The position numbers and the translations under genes were made by a program. Positions 19,566 through 32,365 of a DNA stretch of 64,000 nucleotides are shown here, piece after piece. Within the stretch, counting starts at the first letter, position 1. Every line of letters begins with the position of its first letter. The notes under the pieces were generated by a model. The model was not told the DNA's origin, did no database searches, and saw nothing but the letters and a program-made list of their open reading frames with translations. Origin of the DNA: Nephrocerus scutellatus (taxonomy: Eukaryota; Arthropoda; Insecta; Diptera; Pipunculidae); NCBI GenBank assembly GCA_947095585.1, contig OX352763.1, positions 38,738,010-38,802,009 of the forward strand, in the 5' to 3' direction.

Positions 19566-20298
19566 TCCTTATCCGTTAAAGAAGAAGTACTGGTGTTCAA
19601 AGTTTTTGTGCTAGTTTCCTCAAAGCTAGCAAAAGAAAAAATGTTTCTATCTGTCATTTGGATTCCCACGAGTGGCAGAGAAAGGGTGGTCCATCTGCAC
19701 AGAGATCCGCAATATACATAGTCTAGAGGTTGCCAGTTATCCAGACACTCCGTGAGCGACTAGGCCATTTTTAAACTGGGCTACCAGTCAGGCTGATTCT
19801 CGACACGGAACGTATAACGTAAAGCCCAGGGGATGAGGATGGGGATTTGGAGATGTAGAATGGGATAATGGTAAATAGGGGAATAGGGGGAAAGAGGGTG
19901 ATGAGCGACCTTTGGTTTCAGTTCTCATCTAGAGAAATTCTCAAGAATCTTTGACTGTACTTAGCCTCTACAACTCGCCAATTTTGATACTCGTTTAGGA
20001 GGTCAACTCACTAAAATATTTAAAATAAAGTTTCAACCGACGTACTATTACTTTAAGTTTTATTTTTTTTACCAATTTCACACCCAGACCCACCGCTACT
20101 TGAGAAACAGTTATCTGATTAATTGTACGAGATTAATCATAGATATCAAAATCAGCCGGCTTACTATGACTTTTTCATTTGCAACGCTACCTCCCGGACT
20201 ATTAAAAATACATTTCCGTCTGCAACAGAACGTTTACCGCAAAATACCATGCGTTCGCTGAAAATAATGTGAATGCCTTTATGGACAGTGGTCCTACA
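19566..20298. other. No gene seen
   Basis: It contains a G-rich patch (19835-19910, GGGGATGAGGATGGGGATTT) after the minisatellite. No coding or RNA feature is recognised. Confidence 0.4.
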
Positions 20299-20400
20299 CA
20301 GTAAATGAAACCGTCTTAATTATGAGATTAAAAAAGTTTCATACTGTAGTGTAGTATGAAACTTTTTTAATCTCATAATAAAGATGGTTTCACTTCACTG
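20299..20400. repeat. Near-perfect long hairpin
   Basis: Arms of about 46-48 bases (20299-20345 and 20353-20400) pair with about 5 mismatches and a loop of roughly 7 bases. A 27-base run (about 20319-20345) is perfectly complementary. This could be a small MITE, a foldback end or a microRNA-like precursor. The outer ends CAGT/ACTG also pair. Confidence 0.85.
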
Positions 20401-20522
20401 GGAGGCGAGCAATAACTTGTTGCGGTCATTAACTACAACTGGTGTGAGAGAGGCTTACTGTTGGCTCACGAAAATGCAATTATCTCGTTGCAAATAGTTA
20501 CTAATGTCTGCTTTTGGGAAAA

Positions 20523-20765
20523 TATATATAAAAAGGGTGGCTTCAGTTTTGCGTTCTGATTCACACCAATATATTTTAATCGAACGCAGAGAATCCGAAA
20601 ATTATATAGAATAATATTAAAATTTGTCATTCTACTTTATTGAGCGAAGTCTTTATGTTTATTGGCCAATTAAAAAAGCCGCGTATCGACGAGACCGAGA
20701 CAATATTGCCAGATAAGTATTCAAACAATGAAAATATTTACACACAAGAATATCGATCAATTTAA
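20523..20765 (+). other. TATA-box promoter candidate with a short frame
   Basis: TATATAAAAAGG at 20525-20536 is followed by TTCAGTTTTGC near 20542 and a leader without ATG until 20655. From 20655 a 36-codon frame begins MFIGQLKKPRIDETET and stops at 20765, exactly where a SINE begins. I do not recognise the product. It could be the start of a small gene cut by the SINE, or chance. Confidence 0.3.
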
Positions 20766-20992
20766 CTGGTTACCGTGGCTTAAGTGGTCAGTGTGTTGGA
20801 CTACTAAGTGGAATGTTCAAAATTTGAATACAAAAAAAGTAATAATTGTCATGGAAATTTCATCTTTCGGTTATAGCTTTGAATTGAAGCTCCCTTTCAT
20901 TTGTGTGCAAAAATATAACAACCACAACAAGGTCACAAAAGCCCACCCTGAACTACAACCGGTCTGTCGTGCCAAATATTATTTTTGTACGC
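20766..20992 (+). repeat. tRNA-derived SINE, internally deleted copy
   Basis: It starts with an A-box-like CGTGGCTTAAGTGG and ends with ATTTGTGTGCAAAAATATAA and CGGTCTGTCGTGCCAAATAT, both shared with the complete copy at 53246-53525. The B box and the middle are degraded. ATCAATT flanks both ends (20756-20762 and 20993-20999), a possible short target duplication. Confidence 0.6.
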
Positions 20993-20999
20993 ATCAATT

Positions 21000-21950
21000 C
21001 ACAACACATACTTCTCTTTGTATAACGGCGAAAAAAATAGGATCAATTTATAAAAATTGCGGTATGATTTTAAGTTTTTGGAATGTGAATAAGCCGATGG
21101 GAGCGAGATCTTAGCCCCGATTCTCACGTCATCATGGGATATTCTAATTTGGCCTTAAAATCAAAATTTAAATACGAGTATAAAGAATACCTTTTTCTTT
21201 ATGACTTTTTTATAAAGAAAGATAGACAATTTGAAACATTCTTTCTCTGGGGGATAGTTTCAACTTACTGAGATGGTATCGAGTCTTAGGAGCCAATGAA
21301 ATGACTAAAGACCATCTAAAATGGATTAAGAACTCTTTCCTTGGCTCTGTCTATCTCCATCTCTACTGACACTTAACCCGAGGATGAAGTGATTTGACAG
21401 CATTCCAGCATGTCCTTTGTCGTTTAAACATTCTGTTGATGTCCAGAAAAGCATAAAAGTCTATCTAAATAAAAATCGAAAGCTTCGCAGTTCTGTTCAT
21501 ACACATAAGCACCGTAGTATAACTAACAACATCTGGGACTTAGCATAAGCCAAAAAAAATATTTGAATAGCTGTTGAAAATCGTTTATTGTGAGAGGTTC
21601 CGAGCTGTCTATATGCCTAGTACGAATACGTAATCATTTTGCTCCACTATATTCACTATAATTTACTGTATACTCGTCACACGACTTTTAAAATAATTAT
21701 AAACCAATAACAGCGTTTCCGGTCACCAAGTCATCTATGATGACAAATTTTAAGGCTTATATTTTTCACGGGATATAAAATTGACGATAAATTCATGAAA
21801 TTTAAACAAAAACCTTAATCTGGATAGTGATTTTTGCGATTTTGTGTGGTAGAACGAGTGAAAACAATAAATAGAGGGTTAATTGAATATTTATAACATT
21901 GGAAAACCACGGAAGACGGCAAAAATTGTTTATTTTAGTAAAGGTAATAA
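21000..21950. other. No gene seen
   Basis: AT-rich spacer. No domain is recognised in short frames. Confidence 0.4.
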
Positions 21951-22198
21951 TTAAAATCTTTTTGGCCATTGCGCTTCAATGCGTAGCTTCTCGCGAGTAT
22001 TCGTGTTGTACGTGCTATATTTTTGTACACAAATTTAGTGCCATATCCGAAAGACGAGTTGATCAGATTTCCGTGACAAGTTATTACACTCGGACCTTTA
22101 GCAGACATTCTTGAGATGTGGGAGCGTAAAAAATAATTTTCGGTGTTTATGGGATTTGAACCTCGAACCTACTTTTTACAAGTCACACGCACCCTCTA
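21951..22198 (-). repeat. tRNA-derived SINE, minus-strand copy
   Basis: On the minus strand: B box GGTTCAAATCC near 22160-22150, the conserved middle with CTGACA/GAGTGTAATAA, the element-specific ATCTGATCAACTCG region and the 3' part TTGTGTACAAAAATATAGCA. It matches 53246-53525 in order. The A-box region is truncated. Confidence 0.65.
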
Positions 22199-22199
22199 A

Positions 22200-22458
22200 A
22201 GAGTCCTAAGATAAAAGTCTCCTAGAAGAATTCCAAAACACTCCCAAAAGAACTCCCAAATGACCTTGCAAAAGACCAGCAAAACAGTCCTCAAAAACCC
22301 CAAAAAGTTTCCTTAACGATCCTCAAATGACCCCAAAAGTAACACCAAAAAACCTCCAAAATACGTTCAAAAGACCTCCGAAAGATCCCCAAAAATACCC
22401 TATAAAGACCCCAAAAAAGACGCCTAAAATATTCTCAAAATACTCCCAAAGGCTACCC
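22200..22458 (+). repeat. AAGACCCC-type minisatellite, array 2
   Basis: Degenerate CCCAAAAGA/CCTCAAAAGACC units spaced about 10-18 bases. More A-rich than array 1 but of the same style and strand. Confidence 0.7.
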
Positions 22459-22699
22459 CTTGTCACGCTCATAGTTTCGGCCTTCTACGAATGAACTTAA
22501 AAAAAGCCCAGTTTGAGATACATTGCATTCAATAAAAAAATTACTGCTGCACGATGTCTGAAAGTATGCCCTATTCTTCTTCGCTATCCAATTCAATAAC
22601 TGTAATTTATGTTGAAAAGTGTTAAGTGGTTTATGTAATGGATATTGGGCTGATGCCATCAGCAGAATAGGCGGAATAACACAAAATGCATCAGAAATT
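22459..22699. other. No gene seen
   Basis: Short spacer between the minisatellite and the RTE-like element. A 68-codon minus frame has no recognisable domain. Confidence 0.35.
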
Positions 22700-25594
22700 C
22701 AAGTGGCCGGAACTATCTCTGACTAGTGGAAGTGCGATCAAACCTCCACGTGGTAGCCACCGGTAATTTTACTACAATACAGGAAAAGCTGAATAATCGG
22801 GCTAGTCCCTTCCTAATGTTGGCGCGAGGCCAATAGTCTCGACCGTAAAAAACTATTATTACGGATCCCAAAATCAGCCTTGGATACACTGATGAACGAC
22901 GACGACCACGACAACGAGAACAGTTAAACGATTTAAGAATTCTCGCATTGAACGCTGGCCGATACCCTCTCAAAATATAATGCTGACATAACAGCAATCC
23001 AGGAGATGCCTTGGACGGGGAATGGTGTCTTACAAAAATCATGACATCATGAAAAAAAAAATAATGAAACTCACTGTTATCGGGTTTAAAATAATAAATG
23101 GACGGCTATGCACCTACAGATGACTCCACAGATGATGAAAAAGAAGAATTCTTTAAATCAGTCGAACGAGATCTCCATGTCTACCCTCCTGTATGATGCA
23201 AAAATCATTCTGGGGTATATGAGTGCTAAAATAGGTAAGGAGCCAGTATTCACGCAGTACATTGGCACCCATAGATTATACGAGAACACAAATGACTATG
23301 GACAACGAGAAATAGAGATGGCAGCAAGCAATAATTTGGTCGTTGCGAGTACAAGGTTAGCGCGTAAAAAAAACCCACAAACCCACCTGGGTATCTCCTT
23401 ATGGAGCCACTCGCAACCAGATAGACCGCCGCCACAACCCGAACCTGATGACTGTACGAACGTACCGAGGTGCTAACGTCGACCCGGACCACTATCTTGT
23501 TGGTATGGTGCTCCGGGCGCGGACTGCATCATCACAAAAGAATGCCTGGATCAGATTCGTGTCAACACGGCGGCCCTTCGAAACGAAGAGACCAAAAACA
23601 ACTACGGTCAAGCGATAGGACTCGCCATAAATGCATGAAGAGTAAGTCCTTGGGCTGAGATGTCGGGTGTAGAAGAAAAATGGACACGCTTTAAGAATAC
23701 TGTCATTTATACTGCTGACTCCATATTAGGCAGCAGTCGTAGAACTCGGCTGGTTTAATGACGAATGTAAGTTAGCGACTTACTGCGTACTTAGCAATGC
23801 AACAATCTCATAGAACGCTGGCACGCGAAATGAATATAAAGAGCTCAAAAGATATGAAAAACAGTTCACCGGCTAAGGAAAGCAGCCTGGAGAAGATTCC
23901 TGTCCGTGAACTAGAACAGTACAGAGAGCAAGGACCCAAAGGACGCGGTAGTTTTACTGAACAGTTAGCGGTATGACGCAGTATACACCGCGTTGTTTAT
24001 ACTACAAAGACAAAGAGTAAGCTGATAGCCGATCTCAAAGGCAGCTGAGAAAGTTGTGAAGAACACTTTCATAAATTGCAAAATGGACAGCTAACTGAGG
24101 AATTGGGGGCCCCATCATTGACCGAAGACCATACTGTGCTCCTGCCACCAAGCACAGACGAAGTTAGCAGAGCGATAAATAGGCTCAAATATAATAATGC
24201 GGGATCAGATAAGATCCCAGCGGAACTGATTAAAATAGGAAGCCCCACATTACACCAATCAGTTCATGAAATAACAGTTAATTTTGGGAGGAATAAGCTA
24301 TGTCAGAAGACTCGCGAAGAGGCTTCCTGCTCTCCGTAAATAATAAGAGATATATCACAAAATGCAGCAATTAGCGTGGTATAACGTTGTTGAGAACCGC
24401 TCATAAGATTTTCGTCTCTATCCTCAAGAGAGGATGGCCCCATACGCTGAAGTCATCATTGGTCCATACCAGTGTGCCTTCATCCCACACAAATAAAAAA
24501 CTGATCAGATTTTCACACTAAGGCAGGTGATAGAAAACTGTCTAGAGTTTCAAAACTCACTTCAGCATATTTTTATAGACTTTAAGGCCGCCTATGATAG
24601 CATAGCCAGAGAAGAACTTTATAAAGCCATGACAGAATTCAGCATCCGAAATAAACTGACACGACTATGTAGGTTGACCATGATATCCGAATCACTATCA
24701 AGCCCATTCATCGTCTATAACGGACTCCGACAAGGGGATGGACTGGCATGTGTACTCTTCAACCTGGCGTTGGAGAATCTGACATAACGGCGAGAGGAAC
24801 AATCCTTATGCAGACGATATTGACATCGTTCGTAGAAAACCAAGAGTTTTACAGGAATCTTTCATCCAGATCGAGCAGGCGGCACGAGAACTGGTGCTGC
24901 ACATAAATGAGATCAAAACAAAGTACATAGTGGCCACGTCTGCGAGTAGACGATCCAACATTGGTGCCTCAATTCAAATAGTGGAGCGCGAATTTGAAGT
25001 AGTGCAATCCTTTAACTATCTCGGGTCAACTGTAGCAGCCGATAACAGAATGGAACCAGAAATGAGCGCACGGTTTCGTAAAGCCAACAAAGCCTACTAT
25101 AGTCCGTCAAGACTCTTCAAATCCAGGCAAACATCCAAGCTGCTGATATATAAAAATGGTCATACCAGTACTTACATATGGATCCGAGACTTGGCATTCT
25201 GACCACGCGTTTGAAAGAAAAGTCTTACGTAGAATTTTTGGCCCAATATGTGAGGAAGGACGATTCCGGAGACTGTAATGAGGAGATCTACGAGCGTTAC
25301 CACGATGTCGAAATCATGAAGAGAATTAGGCTCGGTAGTTTCTGGTGGGCAGGACACCTAGCTCACATGAGCGAAAGTCCTTTGCGATAAGATTTATGGA
25401 ATACCACAGTGAGGCCGGAAAAGCCTATGCTGGGAGGATGGCGTATATCAGAACGCCCAGAGTTTAGAGATGCAAAACTGGATGACATCGGCTCAAAATC
25501 GGGACTAGTGGAGAGACTTTTTGCGGGAGGCCAGGACTGGACCCTGGTTGTAGAGCCAAATATGATGATGAATGTCACCTTCTACTTAACGCGC
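22700..25594 (+). pseudogene. RTE-like non-LTR element, near full length but broken
   Basis: Order of parts: N-terminal region with LNDLRILALNAGRYPL near 22930; endonuclease with ILGYMSAKIG near 23200, EIEMAASNNLVVASTR near 23310 and HYLVGMV-like sequence near 23490; RT start NAGSDKIPAELIKIG near 24200; palm FIDFKAAYDSI near 24570; LRQGDGLACVLFNLALE near 24725; catalytic PYADDIDIV near 24810; thumb SFNYLGSTVAADN near 25010; C-terminal RKVLRRIFGPI and RYHDVEIMKRIRL near 25215-25330. It ends in ATGATGATGAATG near 25562, the repeat-type tail seen in other copies. Several stops and frame changes make it inactive. The RTE label rests on the RQGDGL...LFNLALE motif and the tail. Confidence 0.8.
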
Positions 25595-25900
25595 CAAAAG
25601 AAGCATAATAATAATAATATTCGGCGCAACAGTCCATCGCCGTCCAAGTCCTAGCTTCTCGCAGCCATTTTATGATGAGCATGAATATTTTTGCAAACAA
25701 AATGGAGGGGACCTACAATTTAATTCCGGATCCGAACGGCGAATTAAAAATTTTTTCGTGAAAAGTTATTACTCTCGGACGTTTGTCAGACTTTCACGAA
25801 AGGTGGGACACCGTGAAAAGTACTTTTGTTGTTTTTGGGAATCGAACCACGAACCTCCTGCTTAGAAGCCATGCCTTTATTCACTGAGCCGCGGCGTCCA
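25595..25900 (-). repeat. tRNA-derived SINE, minus-strand copy with full tRNA head
   Basis: On the minus strand from 25899: A box CGGCTCAGTGA, then a full-length anticodon-region spacer, B box GGTTCGATTCC, then the CACGGTGTCCCACCTTTCG body and GAGAGTAATAACTTTTCACG. The end has AATATTATTATTAT near 25600-25617. It is the copy that best keeps tRNA spacing. Confidence 0.75.
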
Positions 25901-25959
25901 CAAAAAGTATAACTTTTCATAATATGGCCTTAACATCAGTAATGCAAACTAAATAAACA

Positions 25960-26130
25960 TCTGCAACGGGAAGCGACTAGGGATGGACTGGTATCTATTC
26001 TTCAATCAGGCGTTGCTTTCCCTAATTCGAAATTCGAATTTTTTATATTAAACTAGGAGTAACAATCCCCTATAGTCTTTGTAACCATCTTGACTTATGC
26101 AAACGATATTGACATTATTCGTATAGCTCT
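25960..26130 (+). pseudogene. RTE-like RT fragment
   Basis: AGGGATGGACTGGTATCTAT and TTCAATCAGGCGTTG match the RQGDGLACVLFNLALE coding region of the 22.7-kb element. A YANDIDIIR-coding stretch near 26092-26122 matches its catalytic box. About 60 unrelated bases lie between. A small internal piece of the same family. Confidence 0.55.
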
Positions 26131-27825
26131 ACTTTGCAAGATGTAGTATTTATGGATTAGGACAGTGCGGTATGTCACTCTTGAGGTAAAGTTTATGGAT
26201 GTCTTCGCCTTGAAATCGGGTCTTATGGAGAAAGTGTTCGATGGGTTAGGTAGGGTCTGACTCTATTTAAACAGCTTTATAAAATTATGTAATAGTGTGG
26301 AAAAGGTGCTTCAACTACCTATTACAAAACCGATATTTATTTTTAATCACACGAGTATGTACACAATCCAAACAGCAACGTAAAACTTCCTGCAAAATTG
26401 TTAATGTGACTACTCGCCTTTCATCATTGATACACAGTCTGCCACCATGCTTGTTAAATTGAAATAACACACAGTACATGGTAGATATCCTCGAGTTTAA
26501 TTGAGATATTCTGAAAATGTTTCCCACAAAAAGGAAGTGAACCACCGAACCAGCGCATCAAGTTTCCTATTTTTACTTTCTTTTTTTGAGCTCGTGGTTG
26601 TACGTACAGCTGAAAATGTTTGATATTTCCCATGAATAGTTAGTGGCACTTTCGTATTTCGTTAAAAAGTGACAACAACTTAAGTTACAAATAAGCAAGC
26701 AAAATTTCTGTACGTTCGAATTGCGCTCTCCAACTTCTGACCTAAGCTACAGCTTTGGTTTAGAAATGTGGTTTCTATTAAATGGACTTGTTAGTTAGTT
26801 CGCCCGTGCAGCCGTTACCGTTAATTTCAGATAGAAAATTAAATTGATGAAACTTTTGGAAACCATATACATATAAATTCGTTCATAGTACATGTTTGTG
26901 GTTGATGGGTATCTGATGCTATATTATATTATGGGTCTTGCATGGTTACTTATCCATGGAGCTATGTATACGTATAGTATATTAGGCGTTTTAAATTTGT
27001 GGAATTTAATTTCTGTTCTGATAAAAGTAAATTTTACGAGCCGAGAAGAGATTTGAAAGAGTTGTTCAACCATTTTCGTGCGGATTATAGTTACATTTAA
27101 GTAATTATCAACTTAGATTTTCTAAAGAGTTCGTAATGAATTTTGCAAATAAAAATACAACACCAGTTCGTTTATTCACATATAAAAATTTAAGTAAGAA
27201 ATAGCAACAGTACACTGAAGATTACTTATTATTTACATACAACTCTTATTCTCATAATATAACACTTATCTCATTAAACACTGCTCTATCTACTTGCAAG
27301 TACTCTGGAAAAAAATATAGGATATTTATACTAAATTAGCAATTTTGAGAACGTTATATTCTGTGACAATTACAAAAAGAACCATCTACCAAATACCACA
27401 ACATTCTGGCGAATTCTTTTATAAAATTCACGTCATAATTTAACATACAATATAACTTGTACTGAGTCTGCGTTGTAAAATTTATTTTCGTAAAAGTAAT
27501 AATAAAATTGTAATAAAATAATAATATGATTGAAAATTTTTAAAATAAGAAATAATTAAAATTAAAAATAATGTTTATACTGGTTGGGTAAACCTAAGCA
27601 AATAGAACGATATTCAACCCAATAAGTTTCAAAAACAAGGAGAACAATAATTTTTGGATTGTTTACGTTTAAAAAAATGTATAAAATATATTCTACAGCA
27701 GTAATTGAGTTCTGAAAATCTGAGAGAAATGAGAGGCAAGGCAAAGACAAATATATTATAACCAATCTTATCGAAATCGATATGTTTTTCTTTTTTTCTA
27801 ATTCGAGCAGGCACCCTTATAATGC
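26131..27825. other. No gene seen; AT-rich
   Basis: Very AT-rich from about 27120. The short frames (26315-26545, 27562-27814, minus strand) show no domain. No RNA gene is seen. Confidence 0.4.
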
Positions 27826-30480
27826 TCGGCTTAATGGGCGTTAAGGAAAAGAAGGAGAAAAGGGGAGATGTCTATGAACTTGTGTTTTGAATTCCTGTGG
27901 ATCATAGTGATGTGGAAAGAAACGGATCCCTGAACTTTACTACACGTCCGAAGATGGGCTTGATGTAATGTGATGAGGACTTAGAGCGCCACGAGTATTG
28001 CGGTTGAATTCAAGAAGATGTGGCATGCAGCTGACTATTTCTCTTGAGCTGGTGGAAGAAGCGATAACACAGTAACAAGCAGGAAACGTTCGTGTGGTTT
28101 TTAAGAGAATCTATCGATTTTGCAATGTTCTCATCGCCGATAAGTTTTATCGCACGGTTTTGTATTCTATCAATCTGATGCTAGATAGTTTTAGGCGCAC
28201 CAGACCAGATATGACAATTGTACTCAAGTTAAAGGCGTATAACAGCCTTGTAGATAGTAGCCAAATCAGAGGCAGTGAAATATTTCTTGCACCGGGTTGT
28301 TAATGTTATGTCCTATATCCCCTTGTAGTTCCTAGGGCCTCTACTACGCCTACGCACCATCGCGTGCGGTTCCTGGCAATGAGCTTCAGCTCTCTCCAAC
28401 TCTTCCCCAATTGCCGTGACTCCTCCTCAATTGTTCTGCGCCATGTATTTCTCGGACGACACGTTCTTCTATGGGTTCCTGACCCGTTCTCTGTTAAAGA
28501 TGTTCGTTAGAGATACGGTTAGGTCAGAAATCTCTTAAGATGTTCCGTAGGCACATATTTACGAACGTTTGTAATCTTTTTGTGATAGTTGCGGTCACTT
28601 TCCAAGTGCTGCACCCATACAACGACACAGATACAACATTTGAACGGAACAGTTGCAGCTTGGTGTTTAAGCTGATCGCATGATTTGCCATATCATGGAC
28701 ATCATGGTTAGAAAACCTTAACATTTCGCAGGATTTTTGGCAAGGGGCGAATATGTGGTCATTCCAACGAAGCTTGTCGTTAACGCACATATCGAGAATT
28801 GAGAGTTTTTCAGTTTCCTCGGTGCGAATGCCATTCATGGATAATGGCATTGGATTTAAGATTCGCTTGGATGGCAAGACACAACATTGGGTTTTGGAAG
28901 CTTTAAATTCTACTCGATTGTTTTCTCCCCATTTTAATATGATGTCCAGGTCAGAATTTAACGTGCTTAACATACGTAGTTGATTGTTTTCCACAAGAGA
29001 AGTGGATGGACGTTTCTCAAACTTATATGAAGAAGCTTATAGTACTGTCATCAGCGAAAGAGTGAATTGAATTAGAAGTAATGGACAAGAGATCATTAAT
29101 AAAGTTGAAAAATAACTTCGGATACAAAAGCAGAGTCCTGAAGAACGTCAGCATTTATGTGATGTAATTAGATTTAAAACCATCCAAAACAACTTGAATT
29201 AAGAGGTCCAAAAGATAGCTTCTAATCCAATGAAGCAGTTTTTCATCGACTCCATAAGCACGCATTGCCAAATGCCTTAGAAATATCGAGTGCAATAGCT
29301 TTGCTTTCTCCAAATTGATGCAAAGACCGGTTCCACTGTTCGGTGAGATATACCATCAAATGACCAGTGGAACGTTGCCCACGAAATCCATACTGCCGGT
29401 CACTCACTAATGATTTCGTTGGTTTCAAGATATTTCTTGAGCTTATAATTGATCAGCGTTTCCATGACCTTGGAAATATTGAATGTAAGTGTTGTGCGTC
29501 GGTATGAAGAAGGAGACGACGGCTCGGCTTTTTGGGTATGTGCTGGACTAAGGCTGTTTTCCAACTTCTCGGGAAGACTCCAGAAGAACAGGATAGATGG
29601 AAAAGCTTACGCAATGGTAATGCCAGCTTGGAAGAACTTGATATCGTTTAAAACTCTAGCAACTGCACGAGTACGAATGAAAATCTGTCCCATAAAGTAT
29701 TTAATACTCTGAGGTGCAGGAGGCAGCAGTGCACAATCTGGAAGCCTGCATATAGCTGCAAAATGCGTAGCAAACAGATTGGCCTTGTCTATAGAGCTGA
29801 CAACTGAAATGTCGTTATAAATGAGCGTTAGAATCGACGACGAGGATGTATTTTTGATTTTTTTCACGAATGACCAAAATTTTTTATTACCTTGGGCCGT
29901 AGGCGAATTTGACTTGCCGAAGATGGGCATTGCGATCTTTTCTGGCTCGCCTAAAATTTATTCGGTTTCCCTCTGTAGGGTTTACTTTGTAAAACCGGAA
30001 GCATACCTCTCTATTCCTAGAAGCTTCTTTAAAGCTCGAGTCATATCATCCATCCTCCTTTGGTTTGACAGACTTATTCCTGGAGGGGTTAAAGTCTCTC
30101 ATACCAATAAGGATGATGTTTGTGATTGCATCAGCGGCGGCATTCACGTTGCTATCGCGAAATAATAGTGACCAGTGACCCGAATAAGTTGTTAAGGCCG
30201 TTAAGGCCGAATTGTGTACATTGAAATCGCCCGCAATAACGAATGCCTGAGGCCAGAACCCATCTGCACAAACAGCCAGCAGACAGAGCTACGATGCACT
30301 GTAATCCAGGGGCAGGGCTTAACAGCGTGAACCTAGTTTGGGTCGATTTCAGTTTTGCGATACCTACTTGTATTTTGTGAAAATTCTTAAAACTGAATTA
30401 GACACTACATCAAATTCATTCTGAGTTGAATCACTGTCTAAGTTGGGGCTTCTTTATAAAAAGCAATAGTGAATGTTTCA
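27826..30480 (-). pseudogene. Jockey-like non-LTR element, left arm of a head-to-head pair
   Basis: Minus-strand element reading from 30480 down. An endonuclease end (GDFNVHNSAL-type frame near 30240-30215) is followed by the linker and RT start (29930-29607, NKKFWSFVKKIKNTSSSS) and the RT palm (YGFRGQRSTGHLMVYLTEQ near 29400). The catalytic box FADDS-coding sequence lies near 29070-29055, and the thumb (ILKWGENNRVEFKASKTQ) runs 28994-28740. A foreign piece occupies 28290-28700, after which the C-terminal part continues to 27830. Many stops and small deletions. 5'-truncated, inactive. The same family is at 32366-34675, 36420-38215 and 57490-59166. Confidence 0.85.
28290..28700 (-). mobile_element. 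5'-truncated non-LTR insertion inside the Jockey-like copy
   Basis: The minus-strand frame gives ISLNTKLQLFRSN, then SVSLYGCSTWKVT, then RRTCRPRNTWRRTIEEE and SWRELKLIARNRTRW. This is the C-terminal region of the second family seen at 2755-3900, with which it shares nearly identical sequence at its upstream end. The Jockey-like coding sequence continues on either side, so this is a nested insertion. The junctions share only TAACC/CAACC, so a target duplication is doubtful. Confidence 0.7.
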
Positions 30481-32365
30481 CTCAGTGCCAAAATTGCTGG
30501 ATTGTGAGCATGGGCGTACACTTCAATCTCAGCCCACGTATTATGCTGATGCTGCTATATGTGTGTGTTTTCAGTTTTTTTTATCTATTGCAGCATTAGC
30601 TTTACTCGGGATAATGCTGGATAAGTGTAAAATAAAAGCAAATAACTAAAACGCAAATTATTTTTTTATAAAGCATTGAATCCGTGACATTATAACATTT
30701 TTTACAAAATATAAAGTCCATTGTATTAAAATAAAAAACATTTATGCTCGTGGCTGGCTCATATTTGTGTCACTAACATCATTTGATTCAGTGTATAAAT
30801 AAAAAAGATCATGAAATACATTCCTACAAACGGAATTAGCTTCCGATCCTTAGGGCATCAGGCTAGCAAATGAAAGTCCAGCAGAGCCGTTCGAGAACTT
30901 GGTAAACTGTAAACGTTCAGTTTCCAATACAAGGTACTTGTATAGAGATGAACTCTATTCGGTGATAACATCTTTTGTTTGATGTCGAAATGTTTATTCT
31001 CTTTACGAAAACAACAGCAACGGCAATCGATTATCCATGACTTGCATTGGAGGTTATCCTGAAAATTGCAGAACTCTTGCACTCATGGGCATTGTCATGG
31101 TCTATACGTAAAAAAGAAAGAGTTCATGCCATGCAGCAAACTCCAATAACTGACTTAATGAAACAAACACAAAAGGTTCGCCCGTTAGCCAGGATGGCAA
31201 GTTACCTCTAAGGCGAAATGAATGGTAGTTGGTGATAAGAGAATGTCATTCCGGGTGCAATGCTACGAATGTTATGTGTTACGATACACTGTAAAATATT
31301 TTAGTCATATTGTGTACAAATGCGAATATCGCTCCTATTAAGCGTACGATAGGTACGAGCAAGTAAAATATTTGTTATTACCTTTTCAAATGCATTCTAA
31401 AACCATTAATTTGGGACTTTAAGTCCCTTAAAAACTTACGGCATTTTGTAACTTCAAAACAAAAGAATGGGTTACACATTTTTGATTTAAAGATAGGATT
31501 ATCATTTTTATTTCTGATGGAAGCGAAAATTTTCTGAAGGCAAATGGGAGTAGTTCACCAATTCCACAAAAAATAAGAATTACCACAAAAAAATGAAACA
31601 AAAGTAAGAATTGCCAGAAAAATGTATCAAAAGCGTTAATTTTTCAAACCTAAATTTCAAAATTTAAATTAAATAAACGAATCTTTATAATTTTCAAAGA
31701 AAAAGAGATCAATTTTTTTTAACTACATGTGCATTTATTTCCTAAAGTGATACAATGGAATGAACGCTGACTGTTCTCGCGTTTTGGTGAATTCATGGCA
31801 TGAAGCACTCTGTCTGCATTCAGTGAATATGTAATGAAGACCGAAGACCGGAAAGCTTGAAAGTAGAGCTACGATTTTACAATGTACAGTTGTGTACATT
31901 GGCCTGTAATATCATTTCACAGACTAGAATGAATGGTCAAGAGCTCTGGACTTCAAAAGGAAACGGGTAAAAACTTTATGTCGACGTAGAAGGAATAAGT
32001 TTTGGCATGATGGACCTAAGAGAGTGCATGGAAACAGATATAAAGTTTCGGAATAATTTCCTTCGCTCCTGATGCCTGTACTCTATGTACTCTATATATT
32101 CTAATGTTCAATAAAGGATACAATTCAGTACATCATTCCCAGTGGTCCAGAATCCATATGAGTCAAGCAAGTTTACCGATGGGAATTCGAATTTTTTTCG
32201 AAAGCAAACATCGGATTAAATCTGCCTTGGTATAACTTAGTGCCATTATTTTTCCTACGACGCGGAATCAATTTTTATCCGTGGTGATGTTGCGTTCCAA
32301 CTTTTGCCTCAATTCAGCCAATGTTTCAAGCCGGAATTTAATTTCATATGGCTGAGACTGTAGGT
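30481..32365. other. Spacer between head-to-head Jockey-like copies
   Basis: About 1.9 kb with no recognisable gene. The 74-codon minus frame at 30858-31082 shows no domain. It would form the loop of the long inverted repeat described in the findings. Confidence 0.45.
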
